Part shown: one piece after another, positions 17,047-24,757 of the stretch
Numbering within the stretch: position 1 is the first letter of the stretch
Layout: each line of letters begins with the position of its first letter
Origin: Desulfosporosinus sp. I2
GTDB lineage: Bacteria > Bacillota > Desulfitobacteriia > Desulfitobacteriales > Desulfitobacteriaceae
NCBI RefSeq assembly: GCF_000960765.1
Contig: NZ_JYNH01000005.1
Coordinates: forward strand, 34,150-98,149
Direction: 5' to 3'
DNA length: 64,000 nt
Notes under the pieces: generated by a model
The model's database searches: none
Told to the model about the DNA's origin: nothing
What the model saw: only the letters and a program-made list of their open reading frames with translations
Made by a program: the position numbers and the translations under genes

Positions 17047-17805
17047 ATGGCCCAGAATCGGATTCCTCTGATCCTGAAAGTTCTCTATATCGTCATTCCG
17101 TTGTGGAGTGTATGGTATTTTGCAACTAATTACTCTCCCGGATCCTTTATGAAGATGGACATGGCTAATCAGGTTGCACTTCAACAGGACGGAAAACAGA
17201 TGATAGCTGCCGGGAAACAAGTTGCTGCCCAAGAAGGATGTTTTGCCTGCCATGGCCCTGAAGGAAAAGGTGGCGTTGAAAATCCAGGATCTAAGGATTT
17301 AGTCGTCCCAGCTTGGGATGGTGAAGACTTAGCCGCCAACAATGTCTTTTATCCAATTATTCTAAAACAGGAAATTGAACATGCCGTAATTCGCTCTATG
17401 TATGATGACCCCACAGACATTGGCAATCAGGAATATGCTCCATTCAAAATGCAACCCTGGATTGGACGATTGACGTCTGAACAGATTAAAGAAATTATGG
17501 CGTATATTTATAGTATTAATCCTTCTCTGCAGGATGGAATGAAACAGGTTCTTGCAGGCGACAAAATGTTACCCGACTTTAATGAGGTATCCGGAGATAT
17601 AACCCAAGCCTTTATACCCGATACAACTAAGGCGCCTGTAACTATTGAAGGCTCCCCATTAGGAACTCCGGCTGTCAGCCAGATTCCTTATCGTAAGGAT
17701 TATCCCAAGCTATTTGATGAATATTATGACCAGCATAAAGATGATAACCCAACTCAGAATGTCAAGGATGTCGAAGAGTTTGCAAAATTAATCGGTATAA
17801 ACTAG
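17047..17805 (+). CDS. Membrane-anchored cytochrome c of the oxidase operon (CcoP-like, one heme)
   Basis: The 252-residue protein has a single N-terminal helix (about residues 7-27) and one heme c site, CFACHGPEGKGG, near residue 65; true CcoP has two. A methionine ligand could come from FKMQPW. The last 75 residues are a hydrophilic tail (PDTTKAPVTIEGSPLG onward) not seen in CcoP as I know it. It probably delivers electrons to ccoO/ccoN. AAAGGAGGG precedes the ATG, 15 bases after ccoO, and a strong terminator follows. Confidence 0.78.
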   Translation: MAQNRIPLILKVLYIVIPLWSVWYFATNYSPGSFMKMDMANQVALQQDGKQMIAAGKQVAAQEGCFACHGPEGKGGVENPGSKDLVVPAWDGEDLAANNVFYPIILKQEIEHAVIRSMYDDPTDIGNQEYAPFKMQPWIGRLTSEQIKEIMAYIYSINPSLQDGMKQVLAGDKMLPDFNEVSGDITQAFIPDTTKAPVTIEGSPLGTPAVSQIPYRKDYPKLFDEYYDQHKDDNPTQNVKDVEEFAKLIGIN

Positions 17806-17850
17806 AAAGGTATTATTGTCTATAAAGGTATAAGGGCATAGATTAGACGA

Positions 17851-17873
17851 AAAGCACCCTCGGGGTGCTTTTT
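17851..17873 (+). terminator. Intrinsic terminator of the oxidase operon
   Basis: AAAGCACCC and GGGTGCTTT form a 9-base stem with a TCG loop, followed by TTTTT overlap on the plus strand. It lies 46 bases past the last gene of the operon. Confidence 0.88.
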
Positions 17874-18071
17874 AAGCCAAATCAGAACGGTTACCTATGG
17901 TTGTATGTTAAATGTTGCCATGCTATAGTTGTTTTAGGTTTCGGGGCTACTAAATAATTGAGATCGACTAGTGGTTCCCACTTTGCTTAATGTAGTAGCT
18001 TGATTTAGTGATTTTTTTATTGCCTACTTCTCCGGCCTTTTCGGAGTGGGATAAAATAGTGGGGTGTTCAT

Positions 18072-18914
18072 ATGGAAAATGTAGGGCTTGTGCTCGAAGG
18101 CGGAGGTATGAGGGGACTATATACCTGTGGAGTCTTGGAGTATTTTATGGAAAACCAGTTATATTTCAATTATGTAATAGGAGTATCAGCTGGGGCATGT
18201 AATGCAGCTTCCTATATTTCTAGGCAGCAGAGGAGAAATGAAAAGGTCATTATTGGGTTCGTTAAGAATTGGCGGTACATGAGTTTACGAAATTTAATCT
18301 TGAGCAAATCATACTTTGGTATGGATTTCATTTTTGACGAAATTCCCAATCAGCATGTTCCCTTTGACTTTAGGACCTTTTATGAATCACCTGGTGTTTT
18401 TTTGGTCGGAGCAACTGATTGCCAAACTGGTAAACCGCTATATCTGAATAAGGACGATTTAGGCGCTCAATTCCAGGCTTTAAGGGCGTCCGCTTCTCTG
18501 CCAATGCTATCGCCTATTGTCAACTATAAGGGTTATGAGCTTTTAGATGGTGGAATATCCGATTCCATACCCATAAAAAAATCCATCGAAGATGGCAATA
18601 CCAAGAATATTATTGTTTTAACCAGAAACAAAGGCTATAGAAAGCGTCCTGGAAAATTCAACGCTCTACTTAAACTAACCTATAGAAAATACCCTCAATT
18701 AATCGAAACCATGCAAAACCGTTATAAGAATTACAATGAAACCTTGGATTATATCGAACACCTTGAAGACGAAGGCAAGGCCATTGTAATAAGGCCTACC
18801 AAAGAATTAGAGGTCGGGCGACTAGAAAAGGATCCCCAAAAGCTTTACAGACTGCTTCACCAGGGATACGAGGATACTAAACGTTCCTATGAAAGAATTA
18901 TGGAATTTGTCTAA
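18072..18914 (+). CDS. Patatin-like phospholipase
   Basis: The 280-residue protein is a bacterial patatin of the YjjU kind. It opens with the oxyanion motif LEGGGMRGLY, has the nucleophile serine in GVSAGACNA, and the catalytic aspartate in LLDGGISDSIP. It probably hydrolyses acyl esters of membrane lipids in the cytoplasm. No signal peptide is present. GGGGTG lies 7 bases upstream of the ATG. It is a single gene with two terminator-like hairpins downstream. Confidence 0.9.
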   Translation: MENVGLVLEGGGMRGLYTCGVLEYFMENQLYFNYVIGVSAGACNAASYISRQQRRNEKVIIGFVKNWRYMSLRNLILSKSYFGMDFIFDEIPNQHVPFDFRTFYESPGVFLVGATDCQTGKPLYLNKDDLGAQFQALRASASLPMLSPIVNYKGYELLDGGISDSIPIKKSIEDGNTKNIIVLTRNKGYRKRPGKFNALLKLTYRKYPQLIETMQNRYKNYNETLDYIEHLEDEGKAIVIRPTKELEVGRLEKDPQKLYRLLHQGYEDTKRSYERIMEFV

Positions 18915-19012
18915 ACTCCCATCTGCTTGCTAATTTTCACCAAGTTATGATAACTCAGTCTTGGCTCAACCTTAAAAGACGGCTCACTACAAGTGCCTCC
19001 GAGTACTAAAGA

Positions 19013-19053
19013 GAGCTCTTTGCTACTTAAGTAAGCGAAGAGCTCATTTTTTT
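19013..19053 (+). terminator. Terminator after the patatin gene
   Basis: GAGCTCTT and GAAGAGCTC pair around an inner TACTTAAGTA palindrome, followed by ATTTTTTT on the plus strand. Confidence 0.8.
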
Positions 19054-19070
19054 CTATCGTTCTTTAATTA

Positions 19071-19107
19071 AGCGAGTTTCAATTCAGAAAAAAGCTCGCT
19101 ATTTTTT
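19071..19107. terminator. Second hairpin, between patatin and convergent hypothetical gene
   Basis: AGCGAGTTT and AAAGCTCGCT pair with one bulged G, followed by ATTTTTT on the plus strand and by a weaker tract on the minus strand. It can serve as a second terminator for the patatin gene and perhaps for the convergent gene at 19116. Confidence 0.6.
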
Positions 19108-19115
19108 CTAAACCA

Positions 19116-19481
19116 TTACCGCAATAATAAATATCCTGCCCAAGCTTTTGCTAACCCAATCAGCCTTCTATGTCTGGTAAATAACAAAATACCACCCACT
19201 GTTATAAGGATACATAGCACCCTATTCACTCTCTTAGCCGAAGAGACACTAGTCACCTGTACTGGCGTTGATGAATCTTCCCCTCCAAGTACAATAACGT
19301 TGGAAGAAAGTTGCTTTGTTACACCTTTCACCGAATATGTTCGACTTCCTATTATATTAACATCTGAAACCGGACAAGCATGAACTATCCCGGTTAAATC
19401 CTTTTGTAGTATCACAACACTTGTAAAGGGACATTTGTGTCCCCTCCGGCTATCTGACCTAGTAAAATCATTGTTTAACAT
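19116..19481 (-). CDS. Hypothetical protein with one membrane helix
   Basis: The 121-residue protein begins MLNNDFTRSDSRRGHKCPF and has a single hydrophobic segment at roughly residues 88-104 (RVLCILITVGGILLFT). Two CP pairs (HKCPF, HACPV) suggest metal or disulfide chemistry, but I recognise no family. ATG 19481 follows GTAGGAGG at 6 bases and is preferred to the in-frame start at 19508. No neighbour shares its direction. Confidence 0.5.
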   Translation of the reverse strand: MLNNDFTRSDSRRGHKCPFTSVVILQKDLTGIVHACPVSDVNIIGSRTYSVKGVTKQLSSNVIVLGGEDSSTPVQVTSVSSAKRVNRVLCILITVGGILLFTRHRRLIGLAKAWAGYLLLR

Positions 19482-19508
19482 TGTCAGCCTCCTACATCCG
19501 GACAACAA

Positions 19509-19853
19509 GTTAAATAATTTCTAACTTCATTTTATGTCCTCTCCTGATGTAATGTTCATTTTCATGCAACCAACAGATATTTCTTAAACTCGCATTTAAC
19601 CTTTATAACTCACCTCTAGATAAGAGGCGTTTTCCAGAGGAGAGCATATAATAAATAAGGCCGAAAATAAATGACCATGATAATATGCTACCACGGTGCA
19701 AGTTCTGAATTTGCATAGTGGTGGCCCCTCTTGAGCCAGTCACATATCAATTGTGAACACTATGGTGGATCCGATGACTGCAAGAAAATATCGAGGTATA
19801 AATTGGTTGTTTCATGGCGAAAAAACGGAATGATTAAAAGGAGTGGATAAGAG
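19509..19853. other. Divergent intergenic region upstream of ytxH
   Basis: No reading frame is convincing here. The stretch contains a few short inverted repeats, such as CCTCT/AGAGG near 19613-19629 and CCAC/GTGG around 19691-19725. I assign no function to them. Confidence 0.3.
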
Positions 19854-20264
19854 GTGGCAAATAATAACAAGGGTAAAAAGGTAATTAAGGCGGCTATGTT
19901 TGGAGGTGTTGTAGGAGCAGCGATGGGCTTATTACTTGCACCAAAGAGCGGACAGGAATTGCGCCAAGATCTTATAGAACAGGCCCACGAAATAGGAGAA
20001 AAAGCCGTTGAAATTAAAGACAAGGCACTGAGTGCTTGGCAAAATGTCGAAGACAAAACCCAAGTTACGGTTAATACCAGTAAGAGCTGGATTCAGAAAG
20101 GAAAACGATTGATTAGTAACTTGAAAACACTGGTATCTGAGATTCAACATGGCGCTTTAACAAAGACTAGTACTATTTATGCATTGGAAGATAAGGAAAA
20201 TGGTGATCCAGCCAAAGAAATTTTGACGAACCTAGATAATGATCCTGAAGTTTTGCACCCATAA
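19854..20264 (+). CDS. YtxH domain protein
   Basis: The 136-residue protein has the YtxH signature: a short glycine-rich hydrophobic helix (AAMFGGVVGAAMGLLLAPKSG, about residues 13-32) ending in LLLAPKSGQELRQDL, then a long charged helix likely to form a coiled coil. In Firmicutes the family is linked to general stress, but its molecular role is unknown. The start is GTG 19854, behind GGAGTGGATAAGAG. It is a single gene with a hairpin downstream at 20322-20357. Confidence 0.82.
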   Translation: MANNNKGKKVIKAAMFGGVVGAAMGLLLAPKSGQELRQDLIEQAHEIGEKAVEIKDKALSAWQNVEDKTQVTVNTSKSWIQKGKRLISNLKTLVSEIQHGALTKTSTIYALEDKENGDPAKEILTNLDNDPEVLHP

Positions 20265-20321
20265 AGCAGCCGAACATAATATTTCCCCCTCATAAGATGT
20301 GATAACCGATGGAAGTATTCC

Positions 20322-20357
20322 GACAAGCAGCCTTCCCATAAGGGTAAGTTGCTTGTC
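20322..20357 (+). terminator. Possible terminator after ytxH
   Basis: GACAAGCA and TGCTTGTC form a perfect 8-base outer stem with further pairing of CCTT/AGGG inside. Only ATTCTAT follows, so the uridine tract is poor. The remaining bases between ytxH and 20602 show nothing else clear. Confidence 0.4.
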
Positions 20358-20601
20358 ATTCTATACCCCATGCTTTATTAATAACTTGACCGCTTCTGCA
20401 GATGTATTTTACATAATCCCTGCGTAGACAAGTATGCCTGCCTGGTGTTGGTGAAACTTCAGGTCAGATTAGGTACTGTAGGCTAAGTATGAAGGTAAAT
20501 TGTAGCTTTATAGCGAAAATATACGGACGGGATAGTCAATATTGGCTGAAACAAAAAGAAATGTGACTGATGAATAGGCAGAAATGAAAATGGGGGTAAT
20601 T

Positions 20602-21126
20602 ATGGCTACTGAAGAACCTAGTCAAGTTAACTTGGTTTCATATCTGGTTAATCTCTATGAAACCTTTATAGGGTACGGAGACAAGCCGAATGCTGAGATT
20701 CTTAATACGCTTAGATTAAAACTTGAATGTCAAGAAGTTGTTGTAGCGTGCTATGGCTATGTTTCTTCAGGCAAATCTAGGTTACTAAACGTGTTAATGG
20801 ATGAGGATAACCTTCTGCCAGTTAGTCCACTGTCTTCAAGTATGAATTCAGTGTACATCAGACCGGGAAAATCATTAAATATAGATCGTGAGCAGTTCCA
20901 GGCGTTATGTCAGGATCCAAATTTAGAATACTTGGAGCTTTTTTGGGCTACTCCGGAGGGTCTAAGTTTTATTGACACTTCTGGAATTGATTCCATTGAG
21001 AGCGGGAATAAGCAGGCGGAAAATTCCTTACTACTCTTGGCGGATCTCGTGATTTACGTGACGGATTACAATCGCATAAGCAATCGGGTCAGCTATGGGA
21101 GAGCCCTCAATCAGGAGGCTGTGTAG
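20602..21126 (+). pseudogene. Truncated dynamin-like GTPase
   Basis: The open frame gives only the N-terminal part of a GTPase domain. It has a P-loop GYVSSGKSRLLN (about residues 52-63), a switch region PVSPLSSSMNSV and the G3 motif DTSGID, then ADLVIYVTDYN. At that point the family resemblance stops, and the last 20 or so residues are not GTPase-like. The G4 motif and any stalk or membrane domains are missing, so the product is unlikely to work. ATG 20602 behind GGGGGT is the likely start. The break at about 21070 joins unrelated DNA (see the remnant on the opposite strand). Confidence 0.65.
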
Positions 21127-21297
21127 ACTCTCCTGACTTGAGGTGGCATTGCCGGTTAGATGAAAAAAGGTACCCACGACACCGACGATTACGCCGAACC
21201 ACATCATCATCTGAAACGTTCGCTTCACGATAACGTTAGGTTGGAATACAATTTGAGCAAGAACTGCCAAAACTGCGAGAGGCCCAACGCTAGCAAT
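21070..21297 (-). pseudogene. Internal fragment of a membrane protein gene
   Basis: On the minus strand a reading frame without start or natural end encodes at least two hydrophobic helices (VGPLAVLAVLAQIVF and MMMWFGVIVGVVGTFFHLTG) and then NATSSQESLHSLLIEGSPI. Codon use looks protein-like. It begins straight after the stop codon of the flavodoxin-ferredoxin gene, in the same frame, and ends at the truncated GTPase. I do not recognise the family. It looks like a leftover from a deletion or insertion. Confidence 0.5.
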
Positions 21298-22116
21298 TTA
21301 TATAAATAATTCCGGTTCTCTTCGAGAAGCAAACTCGATTTCTAATTCCTGTTTATGTCTTAAATAATCGTTATCATCAAAATACTTTGCCTGGTTAGGA
21401 CATTTTTTGATACACGCCCCACATTTAATACAAATTCCTTTTAAGGTAGAAACATCTTCAAAATCAATGGAACCCATAGGACAGACATTGACACACAGTT
21501 TACAGTCAATACAATGACTATTAGTTTTTGGTGCAACCTTTCTAATATCCACAGGACTACCATCTTTATTTTTAGGCATATAATGTTTTCTATACGGTTG
21601 ATTTCCCTTCACAACTACAGTTAGAAATTCATCTAGAGTTGTTATTTTTGTATGTATTTGATCGGCAAAATCACCGACAATGTTCATGTCTTTTTCATCC
21701 GGTCTGTTTTTGGCAAGAGTTAGTGAAAATGAGTGTTCTCCAATAAATGCCCCCCCTGCAATAACTTTAAATCCGTTAAATTCAAGAATATCTTTTAATT
21801 CTATTAAAGCATCGTCATAGTTTCTGTTACCATAAACAACTACAGGGATTGCTAAGGCACCATTACCTTTAATAGTATTTAAATAGTTTAGTAATACATT
21901 AGGAACTCTTCCTGCATAGACTGGAACTCCAATAATGACGACATCTTCTTCTGAAAAAGACACTGACTTTAATCTAACACCCGGTAACGTAAAATCGATA
22001 TTGTTGATGGTTATTTCCCTATCCATATTCTCTAAAATTCTCTTTGCTATTCCGGATACTATTTTTTTAGTCGTATCTGTCGCGCTAAAATACATGGAAT
22101 TAATAGTCTTTTTCAT
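21298..22116 (-). CDS. EFR1-type protein: flavodoxin-like domain fused to two [4Fe-4S] clusters
   Basis: The 272-residue protein starts with a flavodoxin-like fold (YFSATDTTKKIV for FMN phosphate binding, later VVIGVPVYAGRVPN). The C-terminal quarter has a bacterial ferredoxin pair, CIDCKLCVNVCP and CIKCGACIKKCP. This is the EFR1 architecture common in clostridia, expected to move electrons between flavin and iron-sulfur partners; the specific substrate is unknown. A good binding site (AAGGAGGTC) precedes the ATG. Upstream lies a separate transcript of the spore gene tlp. Confidence 0.85.
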   Translation of the reverse strand: MKKTINSMYFSATDTTKKIVSGIAKRILENMDREITINNIDFTLPGVRLKSVSFSEEDVVIIGVPVYAGRVPNVLLNYLNTIKGNGALAIPVVVYGNRNYDDALIELKDILEFNGFKVIAGGAFIGEHSFSLTLAKNRPDEKDMNIVGDFADQIHTKITTLDEFLTVVVKGNQPYRKHYMPKNKDGSPVDIRKVAPKTNSHCIDCKLCVNVCPMGSIDFEDVSTLKGICIKCGACIKKCPNQAKYFDDNDYLRHKQELEIEFASRREPELFI

Positions 22117-22358
22117 AGCAAGACCTCCTTAATTTTCTATATCATCGGCCTTTAACAAAAATGAGTTCACATCACACTTCAACACATAGGACCTCAATCA
22201 TCTCATAAATTTCCTGCGAAGTAAGGGGAAACCTGTCTTTGGTTGTCGCAGGATCAATTTTGCAAACAATAACAGCTAGGTTAATATCTATTAGTATAGA
22301 ATCTCTCGATTTAGATTATCATAAATGAGTAGTCATGATTGTAAAGGAGGGATTATAC

Positions 22359-22574
22359 TTGGCCAAACCGGATAATCGAGCGGATAATGAAGTACACCTA
22401 CAAAATCATATCGACCACACTTTAGCTAATTTGCGGGAAGCAGAGGACTACTTAGATGACCATGCAGATGAGATTCCATCTGATGAGAAGCAAGCTATTG
22501 AAGCTAAAAATGATCGCCGCAAATCAAGTATTAATGCTTTCATAGCGGAAAAAAAAGACGAAGCTCGACGGTAA
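22359..22574 (+). CDS. tlp: Small acid-soluble spore protein Tlp
   Basis: The 71-residue, highly charged protein begins AKPDNRADNEVHLQ and contains NLREAEDYLDD and KQAIEAKNDRRKSSI, the recognised Tlp pattern. In Bacillus, Tlp is made in the forespore and degraded on germination. The start is TTG 22359, right after AAAGGAGGGATTATAC; the ATG at 22335 lies before the ribosome binding site and is unlikely. Together with yyaC it shows that the host forms spores. A strong terminator follows. Confidence 0.87.
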   Translation: MAKPDNRADNEVHLQNHIDHTLANLREAEDYLDDHADEIPSDEKQAIEAKNDRRKSSINAFIAEKKDEARR

Positions 22575-22605
22575 GAGCATCATTTTATCTACGTGCCATA
22601 CACAT

Positions 22606-22639
22606 GCAGCCCCTTCCAGTTTGGAAGAGGCTGCTTTTT
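22606..22639 (+). terminator. Intrinsic terminator after tlp
   Basis: GCAGCCCCTTCCA and TGGAAGAGGCTGC form a 13-base stem with one mismatch and a 3-base loop, followed by TTTTTCTC on the plus strand. Confidence 0.88.
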
Positions 22640-22651
22640 CTCTCGTGCGGA

Positions 22652-23014
22652 TCAAGGGATAATTTCTACCCAGTAATTATCTGGATCATTAATGAAATAG
22701 ATGCCCATTTCCTTGTTTTCGTAACAGATACAACCCATTCTCTTGTGATGTTGATAAGCTGCTTCAAAATCGTCGACCTTAAAAGCAACATGGAATTCAT
22801 TCTCGCCTAAGTTATAGGTTTCGGTTCTGTCCCTCAACCAAGTCAACTCTAAGCTATGTTGAGTAGTACCATCTCCGAGATAAACAAGGATAAATTCGCC
22901 ACCCGCCGGGACATGTCTTTTAACCTCGATTAACCCTAAAGCTTCCTTGTAGAATTTCAAGCTCTTTTCCAAGTTAAAAACATTGATGTTGTTATGGTCA
23001 AATCTAAATTTCAT
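22652..23014 (-). CDS. Glyoxalase I family protein (lactoylglutathione lyase-like)
   Basis: The 120-residue protein is a single-domain vicinal oxygen chelate protein. It has FDHNNINVFNLEKSLKFY, which holds the first metal histidine, LELTWLRDR with a metal glutamate, EFHVAFKVDD, and a C-terminal NYWVEIIP glutamate. This matches the short GloA form that detoxifies methylglyoxal adducts, though the thiol cofactor in this host is unknown. ATG 23014 follows GAGGAAGGA; a longer start at 23050 is less likely. Confidence 0.85.
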   Translation of the reverse strand: MKFRFDHNNINVFNLEKSLKFYKEALGLIEVKRHVPAGGEFILVYLGDGTTQHSLELTWLRDRTETYNLGENEFHVAFKVDDFEAAYQHHKRMGCICYENKEMGIYFINDPDNYWVEIIP

Positions 23015-23140
23015 AATTTTATAATCCTTCCTCTCATCGTTCGCTAACAATTATTTTCTGTTAAAAAAGCCTATTCTATAACTTGCTAGTTCACTCATAA
23101 GTATCCATATTTATTGTATAATCATTACGAGGTGACAACA

Positions 23141-23836
23141 ATGGGGAATCCAAACATTAAAATCAAATATCTATATCACAGCGGCTTTTTAGTAGAAACG
23201 GATCAAAATTTGCTGCTCTTTGATTATTATCAAGGCAGTGCAGAAAACTTAATCAAAGAAAGTCTTAAAAATATCGTTATCTTTTCTTCTCATAGTCATC
23301 CTGACCATTTTAATCCAGTGATCCTAGAATGGCAAAAAGACAGACCCGATATTCAATATATTTTAAGCCATGATATTAATGTTTCACAAACTATTAAAAA
23401 CCTTAATTTCCTAGCTCCCTACGAGAAGCTTGAAATAGGTAACTTAAAAATAAAGGCCTATAATTCAACAGACCTAGGCGTATCCTTTCTCGTCCAAGCT
23501 GAAGGAATCCGACTCTTTCATGCCGGAGATTTAAACTGGTGGTACTGGATTGACACACCCAAAGAAATGGCGAAGGCCGAAAAGGACTTTAAGGAAGAAG
23601 TTCAAAAAATCAAAGGGGAAACTATTGATATTGCTTTTTTTCCAGTCGACCCCAGACTTGAGCAAAACTATAGCGCAGGAGCTGAGTACTTCATTCAGGA
23701 GCTTACTCCCCGGATTCTAATTCCAATGCACTTTGCCGATAGCCCTAAAATAGCCGACACATTCGGAGACAAAATGAAGAAAGGGCCAAGTAAAATTTTG
23801 AAATTTTCCCAAAAGGGGCAAGAGTTAATACTTTAA
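23141..23836 (+). CDS. MBL-fold metallohydrolase (UlaG / L-ascorbate-6-phosphate lactonase-like)
   Basis: The 231-residue protein has the metal motif SSHSHPDHFNP (HxHxDH), a later HAGDLNWW and a C-terminal IPMHFAD, so all metal ligands of the beta-lactamase fold are in place. The layout (short YHSGFLVET start, DYYQG) resembles the UlaG/YtkL group of hydrolases. The substrate is unknown. ATG 23141 follows GAGGTG with 6-base spacing and is preferred over ATG 23114. Confidence 0.85.
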   Translation: MGNPNIKIKYLYHSGFLVETDQNLLLFDYYQGSAENLIKESLKNIVIFSSHSHPDHFNPVILEWQKDRPDIQYILSHDINVSQTIKNLNFLAPYEKLEIGNLKIKAYNSTDLGVSFLVQAEGIRLFHAGDLNWWYWIDTPKEMAKAEKDFKEEVQKIKGETIDIAFFPVDPRLEQNYSAGAEYFIQELTPRILIPMHFADSPKIADTFGDKMKKGPSKILKFSQKGQELIL

Positions 23837-23946
23837 CCACTGTATGTAACATTTTTTATCTTGAAGTAAGTCTAAATCCTTTATGACATTTCAAATGTCC
23901 CCCAAAAGATATATAATGACTTAAAATCACGAAAGAAGGTAGAACT

Positions 23947-24180
23947 ATGTCGGTTTCATTAGTTTTTGTGAATAATAAAATAGAGTTTCGATATCTCTCA
24001 GATCAGAATAAAATCTTTATTTTTGATATCAAGAATGACAAATCGTTGCCAACTTATTCGTTACCTGATAAATCTGCAGAACTCAATAAGAGTACTTTCA
24101 TTGATATTTGTCTAAATATTCGTAAACAAATTGACAAAGGAAGACATACCCTTAAACAGTGTTCGGACACAATTTCGTAA
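23947..24180 (+). CDS. Hypothetical small protein
   Basis: I do not recognise this 77-residue protein. It alternates hydrophobic and polar residues at first (SLVFVNNKIEFRYL, KIFIFDIK), suggesting a small beta sheet, and then a helical C-terminus (TFIDICLNIRKQIDKG). AAAGAAGG precedes the ATG at a reasonable distance. It may be co-transcribed with the DUF202 gene 80 bases downstream. Confidence 0.55.
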   Translation: MSVSLVFVNNKIEFRYLSDQNKIFIFDIKNDKSLPTYSLPDKSAELNKSTFIDICLNIRKQIDKGRHTLKQCSDTIS

Positions 24181-24259
24181 ATGTATGCCAGCTTAACCCC
24201 AACTATATAAGCTGAGGTGCTTAAAATTCAGATAAAACCTTATAATGGAGGATTCTTGA

Positions 24260-24670
24260 ATGCCAGAAACAATCGAAGATAAACAATCTAGAGGACTTCG
24301 CAACCGCCGCGTTCACATGGCCAACGAACGGACATTTCTGGCTTGGATTAGAACAAGTATAGGGATCATGGCATTTGGTTTTGTTGTTGAGAGATTCACT
24401 TTGTTCATAAAACAAATGTCCTTCGTTTTGGAAAAATCAAATATAAAAATTACCTTACCTAATTCACATGGATATTCAGCCATCGCCGGAATTTACCTTG
24501 TGGGTCTCGGTACCTTAATGAGCGTACTGGCTTTTATCAGGTATAAGAATGTTGAAAGACAAATATACGAGGATTCCTATCAACCTGCTTCGAAACTTAA
24601 CATCTTGCTCACCCTGTCCCTCCTTGCAATCGGAGTCTTTCTGGTAATTTATTTGATTAAGAGCACTTAA
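24260..24670 (+). CDS. DUF202 (YidH-type) inner membrane protein
   Basis: The 136-residue protein carries the DUF202 signature NERTFLAWIRTSIGIMAFGF and three hydrophobic segments at roughly residues 30-50, 73-95 and 112-133. It should lie in the cytoplasmic membrane with a charged N-terminus inside. Its function is not known. GGAGG precedes the ATG. Two copies of a 35-base repeat follow the stop codon. Confidence 0.85.
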   Translation: MPETIEDKQSRGLRNRRVHMANERTFLAWIRTSIGIMAFGFVVERFTLFIKQMSFVLEKSNIKITLPNSHGYSAIAGIYLVGLGTLMSVLAFIRYKNVERQIYEDSYQPASKLNILLTLSLLAIGVFLVIYLIKST

Positions 24671-24684
24671 TGCAAAAGAAATAA

Positions 24685-24754
24685 GAGTAAAACAAGGAAC
24701 CTGTCCCCTTGTTTCGTTAGAGTAAAACAAGGAACCTGTCCCCTTGTTTCGTTA
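24685..24754. repeat. Two tandem copies of a 35-base GGGGACAGGT-family repeat
   Basis: Two identical 35-base units (24685-24719, 24720-24754) each contain AACAAGGAACCTGTCCCC followed by TTGTTTCGTTA, and each can fold through AACAAGG/CCTTGTT. They fill the space between the convergent DUF202 and AOR genes and may also help end transcription. The core matches the elements at 5481 and 42901. Confidence 0.9.
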
Positions 24755-24757
24755 AGT

